Positions 17,092-24,205 of a stretch of DNA of 45,382 nucleotides are shown here, in pieces. Made by a program: the position numbers and the translations under genes. The notes under the pieces are model-generated. The model worked only from the letters and a program-made list of their open reading frames with translations, did not search any database and was not told where the DNA came from. The stretch is from Yeguia hominis (GTDB lineage: Bacteria; Bacillota; Clostridia; Oscillospirales; Acutalibacteraceae). Numbering within the stretch: position 1 is the first letter of the stretch; each line of letters opens with the position of its first letter. Where the stretch lies: the NCBI RefSeq assembly GCF_014384705.1, contig NZ_JACRSN010000022.1, forward strand, positions 1 to 45,382. The letters run 5' to 3'.

Positions 17092-18291
17092 GTGAATTAC
17101 CTGAACAAAAAAAGTGTCGAGGATATCGACGTCAGCGGAAAGCGCGTACTGGTACGCTGCGATTTTAACGTTCCCTTTGATTCAGAGGGCAACATTTCCG
17201 ACCCGAAGCGCATCAATGAAGCGCTGAAAACCATCCGGTACCTGGTGGATCATCATGCCCGTGTCATTCTTTGCTCGCATCTTGGCCGCCCGAAGGATGG
17301 CTTTGACATGAAGTTCTCCATGAAGCCGGTCGCCGACTATCTCTCCAAGGCACTTGGCCAGGAAGTCAAGATGGCCAAGGATGTCATCGGCGAAAGCGCA
17401 AAGAGCATTGCCGCTTCCTTGAAAGACGGCGAAGTCGAGCTGCTCGAAAACGTCCGCTTCCACAAAGAAGAAAAGAAAAATGATCCGGCATTCGCCAAAG
17501 AGCTCGCTTCCATGGCGGAAATCTACGTCAACGACGCATTTGGCACTGCACACCGTGCCCATGCTTCCACTGCCGGCGTTGCCGATTACCTCTCCCCCGC
17601 TGTTTGCGGATTTCTGATTCAAAAAGAAATTTCCGTGATGGGCGGCGCACTTGCCAACCCGAAGCGTCCGTTTGTGGCCATTCTCGGCGGTGCAAAGGTT
17701 TCCGATAAGATCGGCGTCATCAGCAACCTGCTCGATAAGGTGGACACGCTCATCATCGGCGGCGGCATGGCTTATACGTTCCTCAAAGCGCTCGGTTATT
17801 CCATCGGCGCTTCTCTGTGCGAAAACGACAAGGTTGAACTTGCAAAAGATATGATGGCACAGGCGAAAGCAAAGGGCGTCAACTTCCTCATTCCGCAGGA
17901 TAACGTCGTTGCAGACCGTTATGCAGAGGATGCTGCGCATCAGATCGCCGCTTCCGATCAAATCCCGGACGGCTGGATGGGTCTCGACATTGGACCGAAA
18001 ACCCAGGAACTCTTTGCAGACGCGATCCGCGGCGCTGGCACCGTGGTCTGGAACGGACCGATGGGCGTTTCCGAATGGCCGAATTTTGCAAACGGCACCA
18101 TCGCAGTTGCAAAGGCTGTTGCTGAGAGCGGCGCAATCTCCATCATCGGCGGCGGTGATTCCGCTGCGGCTGTCGTAAAGCTCGGATTTGCCGACAAGAT
18201 GACGCACATCTCCACCGGCGGCGGCGCTTCCCTCGAGTTTCTGGAGGGCAAAGAGCTTCCGGGTATCGCCTGCCTCAACGACAAGGACTAA
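17092..18291 (+). CDS. pgk: Phosphoglycerate kinase
   Basis: Transfers the acyl phosphate of 1,3-bisphosphoglycerate to ADP, the first ATP-forming step of glycolysis. The 399 residues are normal length. The N-terminal substrate motif is 'GKRVLVRCDFNVPFD', 'LLCSHLGRPK'-like and 'AFGTAHRAHAST' basic-patch elements are present, and the C-terminal nucleotide site includes 'GGGDSAAAV' and 'STGGGASLEFLEGK'. The start is the GTG at 17092, ten bases after AGGAG; a TTG six bases earlier is possible. First gene of a glycolytic unit. Glyceraldehyde-3-phosphate dehydrogenase, which often precedes pgk, is not here. Confidence 0.97.
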   Translation: MNYLNKKSVEDIDVSGKRVLVRCDFNVPFDSEGNISDPKRINEALKTIRYLVDHHARVILCSHLGRPKDGFDMKFSMKPVADYLSKALGQEVKMAKDVIGESAKSIAASLKDGEVELLENVRFHKEEKKNDPAFAKELASMAEIYVNDAFGTAHRAHASTAGVADYLSPAVCGFLIQKEISVMGGALANPKRPFVAILGGAKVSDKIGVISNLLDKVDTLIIGGGMAYTFLKALGYSIGASLCENDKVELAKDMMAQAKAKGVNFLIPQDNVVADRYAEDAAHQIAASDQIPDGWMGLDIGPKTQELFADAIRGAGTVVWNGPMGVSEWPNFANGTIAVAKAVAESGAISIIGGGDSAAAVVKLGFADKMTHISTGGGASLEFLEGKELPGIACLNDKD

Positions 18292-18303
18292 TTTTTCCAA
18301 TGA

Positions 18304-18333
18304 CCGGCGGGACAAGCTTCTTTGCCCCGCCGG
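18304..18333 (+). other. Intercistronic hairpin between pgk and tpiA
   Basis: CCGGCGGG and CCCGCCGG form a perfect 8-bp stem with a 14-base loop and no T-run. It is more likely an mRNA-stability or processing structure than a terminator. Confidence 0.5.
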
Positions 18334-18366
18334 ATAGAAACCATTCTGGAAAGGGGATTTTCTGTT

Positions 18367-19137
18367 ATGAACAAAAGCCTGAGAAAAGCCGTCATTGCCG
18401 GCAACTGGAAAATGAACAAAAACCCGCAGGAAGCAACTGCGCTTCTGAATGAAATCGCACCGCTGGTGAAAGACGCCGGCTGTGATGTCGTCGCGTGCGT
18501 TCCGTTTATCGATCTGTACGCTGCGCTTGAAGCCACAAAAGGCACCAACATCAAAATCGGCGCTGAAAACTGCTACTGGGCAGAGTCCGGTGCGTTCACC
18601 GGAGAAATCTCCGCAAAAATGCTCGCTGATATCGGCGTACCGTATGTCATCATCGGCCACAGCGAACGCCGCACCTATTTCGGCGACACGGACGAAACCG
18701 TACAGAAGCGCACCCGCGGCGCACTTGATGCCGGTTTGACTGTCATCCTCTGCGTTGGAGAATATCTGGAACAGCGCGAGATGGGCATCACGGACGAAAT
18801 CGTGGCAATGCAGACCAAAGTCGCACTGCAGGGCGTTTCCAAAGAAGAACTCAAGCGCATCATCATCGCTTACGAGCCGGTTTGGGCAATCGGTACCGGC
18901 CGCACCGCAACAGCTGACCAGGCAAACGAAGTTTGCGCCATGATCCGCAATGTTGTTGCCGGCCTTTATGATGAAGACGCTGCAAACGCACTGACCATCC
19001 AGTACGGTGGATCGATGAACGCAAAGAACGCAGCAGAACTCCTCTCTCGCCCGGATGTTGACGGCGGCCTGATCGGCGGCGCTTCTCTGAAAGCTCCGGA
19101 CTTCGCAGCAATTGTTGACGCTGCTACCAAGGGCTAA
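18367..19137 (+). CDS. tpiA: Triosephosphate isomerase
   Basis: Interconverts dihydroxyacetone phosphate and glyceraldehyde 3-phosphate. The 256 residues form a single (beta/alpha)8 barrel. It keeps the 'AGNWKMNKN' substrate Lys, the catalytic His in 'IIGHSERR', the catalytic Glu in 'AYEPVWAIGTG' with the mobile loop, and the phosphate-binding 'YGGSMNAKNA' and 'GGLIGGASL' motifs. The ATG at 18367 follows AAAGGGG; upstream in-frame starts lack a site. It lies 75 bases after pgk. Confidence 0.97.
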   Translation: MNKSLRKAVIAGNWKMNKNPQEATALLNEIAPLVKDAGCDVVACVPFIDLYAALEATKGTNIKIGAENCYWAESGAFTGEISAKMLADIGVPYVIIGHSERRTYFGDTDETVQKRTRGALDAGLTVILCVGEYLEQREMGITDEIVAMQTKVALQGVSKEELKRIIIAYEPVWAIGTGRTATADQANEVCAMIRNVVAGLYDEDAANALTIQYGGSMNAKNAAELLSRPDVDGGLIGGASLKAPDFAAIVDAATKG

Positions 19138-19221
19138 GGGACGTTTTTCGCAGGGACGGCCACGGGTGCTTTCGCTTTTTGGAAAGTTCCGGCACCGTCC
19201 TGCATGACGAACCGCCAAACC

Positions 19222-19258
19222 AACGCTCCCGTGCCACATGCTGCACGGGAGCGTTTTA
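19222..19258 (+). terminator. Terminator-like hairpin between tpiA and gpmI
   Basis: A perfect 13-bp stem (AACGCTCCCGTGC with GCACGGGAGCGTT, 8-base loop) is followed by only a short TTT. A second, bulged stem lies just before it (19150-19159 with 19195-19203). I expect attenuation or mRNA processing rather than complete termination, as no promoter for gpmI is visible after it. Confidence 0.5.
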
Positions 19259-19306
19259 AGAAACAGGACAAAATCGGTTGATTTGTGTCTGGAAAGAAGG
19301 AAGAAC

Positions 19307-20818
19307 ATGAAAAAGCCCCTTATTTTGATTATTATGGACGGTTTCGGCATTGCTCCCCCGGAAGGGAACGCGATTGCCGCTGCCAATACGCCGAATCTTG
19401 ACCGCCTGTTCCGTGAGAACCCCTGCACACAGATCGGTGCATCCGGCATGGATGTCGGACTGCCGGACGGCCAGATGGGCAACTCAGAAGTTGGTCACAC
19501 CAATATCGGCGCCGGCCGAATTGTCTATCAGGAATTGACCCGCATTACCAAATCTATCGCGGACGGCGATTTCTTCCAGAACGAGGCATTCCTCGGCGCA
19601 ATCGACAGTGCTGTGAAAAACGGAACTGCGCTGCATCTGATCGGATTGCTTTCTGACGGTGGTGTACACAGCCACAATTCTCATCTTTACGCGCTTGTCG
19701 AACTGGCAAAACGCCGCGGACTGAAAAAGGTCTATGTCCACGCTTTGCTGGACGGACGCGATGTTCCGCCGACTTCCGGAAAAGAATATGTCGCAGAGCT
19801 CGGCGAAAAGCTGAAAGAAATCGGAGTCGGCGAAATTGCAACCGTAATGGGCCGTTACTATGCCATGGATCGTGACAACCGTTGGGATCGTGTAGAAAAA
19901 GCCTATGCTGCTATGGTTTACGGCGAGGGTCTCAAAGCAGATTGCCCGGTCTGCGCGGTAGAGGAATCTTACAAAAACGACGTCACAGACGAATTCGTTG
20001 TTCCGACCGTCTGCACAGAAGGCGCAGAAATCGGCGCAAATGACTCCATCATCTTCTTTAACTTCCGGCCGGATCGCGCCCGTGAGATCACCCGCACGTT
20101 TGTCGACCCGGATTTTCAGGGCTTTGTGCGCAAAAAGGGCTATTTTCCCGTACACTATGTCTGCATGACGCAGTACGATGCGACCATGCCCAATGTGGAA
20201 GTTGCATTTAAGCCGCAGTCTTTGGAGAACACCTTCGGCAAATATATTTCCGACAAGGGCCTGACCCAGCTGCGAATTGCAGAAACGGAAAAATATGCGC
20301 ATGTAACCTTCTTCTTTAACGGCGGCGTGGAAAAGCAGTATCCGAATGAGGATCGGAAGCTGATCAATTCGCCAAAGGTCGCGACCTATGACCTTAAGCC
20401 TGAAATGAGCGCTTATGAAGTAACCGATACCCTGCTCGGGTGCATCGCTGAAGACAAGTACGACGTGATCATCCTCAACTATGCAAACTGCGACATGGTT
20501 GGCCATACCGGTGTTTTCGACGCTGCGAAAGCTGCTGCGGAGACCGTGGATGTCTGTGTCGGAAAAGTTGTCGACGCGATTCTTGCCAAAGGCGGCGTGG
20601 CGCTCATTACCGCAGACCACGGCAATGCCGACAAGATGTATGAGCCGGACGGTTCTCCGTTCACAGCGCATTCCACGAACCCGGTTCCTTTCTGCGTGAT
20701 TGGATATCCCTGCAAACTGCGTGAGGGCGGCCGTCTTGCCGACATCGCACCCACCATGCTGAAAATTCTCGGCCTGCCGCAGCCCGCGGAAATGACCGGA
20801 AAAAGCCTCGCAGAATAA
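19307..20818 (+). CDS. gpmI: 2,3-bisphosphoglycerate-independent phosphoglycerate mutase
   Basis: Converts 3-phosphoglycerate to 2-phosphoglycerate through a phosphoserine intermediate, needing Mn2+. The 503 residues show the alkaline-phosphatase fold signatures: the first metal Asp in 'IIMDGFGI', the phosphorylated Ser in 'QMGNSEVGHTNIGAGR', the C-terminal metal cluster 'ITADHGNADKM', and 'VGHTGVFDA'. The ATG at 19307 follows AAGAAGGAAG. Third gene of the glycolytic unit, separated from tpiA by 169 bases containing two hairpins. Confidence 0.97.
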   Translation: MKKPLILIIMDGFGIAPPEGNAIAAANTPNLDRLFRENPCTQIGASGMDVGLPDGQMGNSEVGHTNIGAGRIVYQELTRITKSIADGDFFQNEAFLGAIDSAVKNGTALHLIGLLSDGGVHSHNSHLYALVELAKRRGLKKVYVHALLDGRDVPPTSGKEYVAELGEKLKEIGVGEIATVMGRYYAMDRDNRWDRVEKAYAAMVYGEGLKADCPVCAVEESYKNDVTDEFVVPTVCTEGAEIGANDSIIFFNFRPDRAREITRTFVDPDFQGFVRKKGYFPVHYVCMTQYDATMPNVEVAFKPQSLENTFGKYISDKGLTQLRIAETEKYAHVTFFFNGGVEKQYPNEDRKLINSPKVATYDLKPEMSAYEVTDTLLGCIAEDKYDVIILNYANCDMVGHTGVFDAAKAAAETVDVCVGKVVDAILAKGGVALITADHGNADKMYEPDGSPFTAHSTNPVPFCVIGYPCKLREGGRLADIAPTMLKILGLPQPAEMTGKSLAE

Positions 20819-20833
20819 CGCTCTATCGCATTT

Positions 20834-20874
20834 TCCCGACCAGAAGCGATCCCGCTTTTGGTCGGGATTTTTTT
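20834..20874 (+). terminator. Rho-independent terminator of the glycolytic cluster
   Basis: TCCCGACCAGAAGCG pairs with CGCTTTTGGTCGGGA (15 bp with one G-T pair, loop ATCC), followed by TTTTTTT. It lies 16 bases after the gpmI stop. Nothing else is recognisable between 20875 and 21154. Confidence 0.9.
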
Positions 20875-21154
20875 GCATTCCGGCCTGGCAAAAACGATTG
20901 TTTCGCAATACAACGCTCAGTGTTTCGGTAAGCCATGCGCTTTCTGTGTAAACAGCCACTCTGCTTTCGGAAAAACACATGCAAAAAGAGAACACGCGTC
21001 GGAATCTGCACGACTCAATGTTCCGAATGCAGGCTTCGTCTCTGTCCGATTTTTTGCCGTTTTTTTTGCTTTTTTGAGGAGACTTCTTTTCCGGATTGCC
21101 GTCATAATAAAATCACTCCATTACCAAACACAAAATTGCAGGTGTTGTTCTATT

Positions 21155-21946
21155 ATGAAGTCGCGTCGAAGAAGAGTCCGCCACCCGGCCGCCTGTTGGC
21201 TTGCCACTACCTTCCTGCTGCTTGCCGTGTGTTGCGCCGCCGTTGCAATGGCTGTATCCGGCGCTCCGGTATCTTTTCAGGCCTTACAAACACAGCTTCA
21301 GCCAGAAGGAGAGCCTGCGTCGGCGGATACCGGAAGCCACCTTCTCTCCGTCCCCCTTTTGGGACAGGGCACCGAGTACCCCACAGGCTGTGAAGTTGTC
21401 AGCGCAACCATGCTGCTTCAATATTGGAAAATTTCCGCTTCCGTCGATGCGGTCATTGCCGCATTGCCAAAAGGATCGATTGCGCAAGACGACACCGGCC
21501 TTTGGCACGGTCCGAACCCCAACGAAGCCTTTATCGGAACGCCTTATGCAGAAAGCAGCTTCGGCTGCTACGTACCGGTTCTTGCAGAAACGCTTTCCAC
21601 GTTTTTGCCGGAAGGTTATACGCTGCAAACGGTAAGCGGACAACCGCTTTCAAGCCTTGCGCAAACCTATCTCTCAAACGGAATCCCGGTTTTAATCTGG
21701 GCAACTGTCGGCATGCAAGAGCCGGGCACAGGAGATTCCTGGGTACTTCCTGACGGAAACCAATTTACCTGGATCAGCGGAGAACACTGTCTGGTTCTGA
21801 CAGGATATGACAAAGACGCTTACGATTTCAATGATCCAACCGGAGAGGGCGCGCAGGTTTCTTATCCCAAAGAATTGGCCGAAGACCGTTACCAGGCGCT
21901 TGCTTCCCAAGTGCTTGTGATTCTGCCGCCGGAATTCTCATCCTGA
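21155..21946 (+). CDS. Secreted/membrane-anchored C39-like cysteine peptidase domain protein
   Basis: 263 residues. A basic N-terminus and one hydrophobic segment (residues 12-34) act as signal or anchor, and a short linker leads to a papain-like C39_2 domain. The predicted catalytic Cys is in 'PTGCEVVSATMLLQYW' (about residue 78) and the His in 'SGEHCLVLTGYD', followed by 'YDFNDPTGEG'. Such proteins are common in Firmicutes and are thought to process or bind cell-surface peptides; substrates are unknown. The ribosome site is weak (AGGTG, 13 bases upstream). A single gene between two strong terminators. Confidence 0.8.
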   Translation: MKSRRRRVRHPAACWLATTFLLLAVCCAAVAMAVSGAPVSFQALQTQLQPEGEPASADTGSHLLSVPLLGQGTEYPTGCEVVSATMLLQYWKISASVDAVIAALPKGSIAQDDTGLWHGPNPNEAFIGTPYAESSFGCYVPVLAETLSTFLPEGYTLQTVSGQPLSSLAQTYLSNGIPVLIWATVGMQEPGTGDSWVLPDGNQFTWISGEHCLVLTGYDKDAYDFNDPTGEGAQVSYPKELAEDRYQALASQVLVILPPEFSS

Positions 21947-21979
21947 ACCTATCCAATTTCGATACGCTTTAAAAAGGAA

Positions 21980-22018
21980 AATGCCGCTGCCTGAAAAAAG
22001 CAGGTAGCGGCATTCTTA
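21980..22018. terminator. Terminator between the convergent C39-like and hydrolase genes
   Basis: AATGCCGCTGCCTG pairs with CAGGTAGCGGCATT (14 bp, one G-T pair, 7-base loop). Plus strand continues TCTTATTT; on the minus strand the stem is followed by TTCCTTTTT. It can serve both converging genes. Confidence 0.75.
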
Positions 22019-22039
22019 TTTGATATCTCAGACTGTCGA

Positions 22040-24124
22040 TCAGGCTTTTCCTGCAGGCTCAAACTCAAACGCGATCATCTGCTCAATCGCAAGCGGCGGC
22101 ATGGAAACCGTCGCTGTGCCGTCCCGGATTTCCGCTTCGACCGGCACGCAATCCGGCAGCAGGCAGGCGCGCTTCAGGGTTTTGCCGTTCAGGTTTACCG
22201 TCAGCCGGATGTCGTGCACCGGAACCGGCGGCGTCAGCGTCTGCAGGTTAATCAGCGTTACAATCGCACGGTCGTGATCCTCCTGCCAGAATTCAACTGC
22301 TTCCACTGCAGGCGGCGCTTCCATCGAAAACGCGCAAGGTTTGCCAAGCAGAGAACGAACCAAAGACAACACTGCCTGATCCTGGCTTTCCTGCCCCATG
22401 CTCTCCAGCGGCGCCGCCGTCCAGATGACGCGGCCTTTTCCGTAAGAATGCAGAACCACCGCCGGATTTTCAAGCGGAATTCCCGGGGGATCCGAATGAA
22501 TAGAGGCAAATTTACTATGATCACTGGGAACCGTATACGGCAGCGTCGTTGTTGCAAGCACCGTCGCATCTGCAGCTGCCGTTACAAGCTGCTGCTGGTC
22601 GCAAACCGCGATCGGGTACTTCTCGCTTCCCATCGGAAGCAGTGTCTGCCCCGCAGCTGTAGGCGCAATGTATGTGATGTCTTCTTTGGTCAGCCCGATT
22701 TTTTCAACACCAAACACATCGCCCAAAAGAGCAGTGCTCGTATAGCCGCTCGCGTAGACACAGCCGCCTTTCCGGACATAACGCCGCAGATCTTCCGCCG
22801 CATCGGCCTGCAGCTGTAAAACATTTGGCAAAACGATAACCTGATACTTGTCCAGCGCGTCTTTAAAATTATGCTTGCTGACCACGCCATAAGGAACATG
22901 CGCCTCTTTGAAAATTCTGGCTGCACCGACTGCCGCAGTCAAATGCGGCATATCCGGGCGCATCTGGCTGCATGCAAGAACCGGTTTTCCGTTATTTTCA
23001 AAGCTCATTTTGGAATTGAGATCGAAATAAACCGCGACGTCCTGACACATTTTTCCGCCGAGGAATGGTTCATGGCGTTCAAAATTTTTGAAAATCGGTC
23101 CTACCGTCTCATAGACCGCCGGATTGAGCGTCCCGGTCGGATCAATCGCATCGATAAACAGGAACGCACCGTTGTGCGCCAGCGCAATCGCAGCCTGCTG
23201 TTCCAGCGCGCTTTTGGACTTGTTGGTCGTATGGTCGCGCAGGTCTGTGCAGCGGGAGGTATGGAATTCATAGCTTCCCGTCATGGAATAGAACAGCTTG
23301 CAGATAAACGACTGCTCCGGCAACCCGGCATAAAAGTCACCGCCGACATAATCACAGGCCAGACGATGCTTTTCGGATACGCCGCGCACCCAACCCTGTG
23401 TTACCGTAGAAAACTGATGGTTCGTGCTGACACCGGGCTTTTCCCGTTTCAAAACACCCGTCGCAAACGTTTGGAACTCGATCAGCCATTCTTCGCGCTT
23501 TTCCTGGAAGCGGGTCCAAACCGGATCCGACCAGTCGACGACGCGCGGCATCTGCCCACCGACTTCCGTTTCATAACGACGCTTGCAATGGTCGCAGTAG
23601 CAGACATCCGGCCAGAACGTCATGTCCAGAAACACGCCTTCAAAGTCATACGCATGCGCAAGCTCTGTCAGCTGCTTTTCAACGTAGTCCCGATACTGCG
23701 TGGAATTTGGACAGCACACGCCATATCGGCCGACATTGATATCCACCCAGGAGGTTCCGTTTACTTCGCGGGAATTCTTTCCGTCCTCGCGTAAAATTCG
23801 CCATTCCGGCCCCTGCGCATAAGCCCAGTTGTCATAGATCAGCGTATAGTACAGAATGACATCCATCCCCGCTTTATGGCAGCGATCCACAACTTCTCCG
23901 AAAATATCGCGTCCGTGAAGTCCAGGATGCATTTTCCCGTTTTTTGTCGGCCAATAGCAATAGCCGACATGGGAATTGGCATACACCATTGCACAGGAAA
24001 CATTTGCCTTTTGCAGCATTGCGACATATTTTTCCGGATCGAAGGAAGCCATAAAGGAGTCATCCCAATCCTCAATATGCATATCAATCAGGTTGCGTCG
24101 ATAATTCTTTTCATACCAAGCCAC
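22040..24124 (-). CDS. GHL6-like putative glycoside hydrolase with a trimerisation-like domain (copy A)
   Basis: 694 residues, no signal peptide, so probably intracellular. The N-terminal barrel (about 1-340) fits the 'hypothetical glycoside hydrolase 6' (GHL6) type. It contains 'EGVFLDMTFWPDVCYCDHC', with a candidate nucleophile Asp at a strand end followed by a CxCxxC cluster, and 'FIDAIDPTGTLNP'. A Rossmann-like domain of the beta-galactosidase trimerisation/amidotransferase kind follows (about 385-600) and then a small beta-sandwich. It is a clear paralogue of the gene at 27294-29414. Substrate and bond specificity are unknown; I infer a glycosidase from the fold signatures and operon context. 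Last gene of the minus-strand locus, behind an intercistronic terminator. Confidence 0.78.
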   Translation of the reverse strand: MAWYEKNYRRNLIDMHIEDWDDSFMASFDPEKYVAMLQKANVSCAMVYANSHVGYCYWPTKNGKMHPGLHGRDIFGEVVDRCHKAGMDVILYYTLIYDNWAYAQGPEWRILREDGKNSREVNGTSWVDINVGRYGVCCPNSTQYRDYVEKQLTELAHAYDFEGVFLDMTFWPDVCYCDHCKRRYETEVGGQMPRVVDWSDPVWTRFQEKREEWLIEFQTFATGVLKREKPGVSTNHQFSTVTQGWVRGVSEKHRLACDYVGGDFYAGLPEQSFICKLFYSMTGSYEFHTSRCTDLRDHTTNKSKSALEQQAAIALAHNGAFLFIDAIDPTGTLNPAVYETVGPIFKNFERHEPFLGGKMCQDVAVYFDLNSKMSFENNGKPVLACSQMRPDMPHLTAAVGAARIFKEAHVPYGVVSKHNFKDALDKYQVIVLPNVLQLQADAAEDLRRYVRKGGCVYASGYTSTALLGDVFGVEKIGLTKEDITYIAPTAAGQTLLPMGSEKYPIAVCDQQQLVTAAADATVLATTTLPYTVPSDHSKFASIHSDPPGIPLENPAVVLHSYGKGRVIWTAAPLESMGQESQDQAVLSLVRSLLGKPCAFSMEAPPAVEAVEFWQEDHDRAIVTLINLQTLTPPVPVHDIRLTVNLNGKTLKRACLLPDCVPVEAEIRDGTATVSMPPLAIEQMIAFEFEPAGKA

Positions 24125-24159
24125 GCGGGTTCCCTCACTTTCTGTTTTTCATCATTTAA

Positions 24160-24191
24160 AAAGGCGGCAACCCTGCCGGGCTGCCGCCTTT
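24160..24191 (-). terminator. Intercistronic terminator-like hairpin
   Basis: On the minus strand AAAGGCGGCA pairs with TGCCGCCTTT (10 bp), followed by TTAAATGATG within a TTTTT run. It lies after the 995-residue gene and before hydrolase copy A, so copy A may be expressed less than the genes before it. Confidence 0.6.
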
Positions 24192-24205
24192 CGGGAAGCA
24201 TCAAA

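Noticed and set aside
17182..19482. A 766-codon open frame on the minus strand opposite pgk and tpiA
   Set aside because: It lies antisense to two certain glycolytic genes, has no ribosome binding site or recognisable domain, and follows from their codon bias.
19484..20995. A 503-codon open frame opposite gpmI
   Set aside because: Antisense shadow. It crosses the gpmI terminator and lacks a translation start site.
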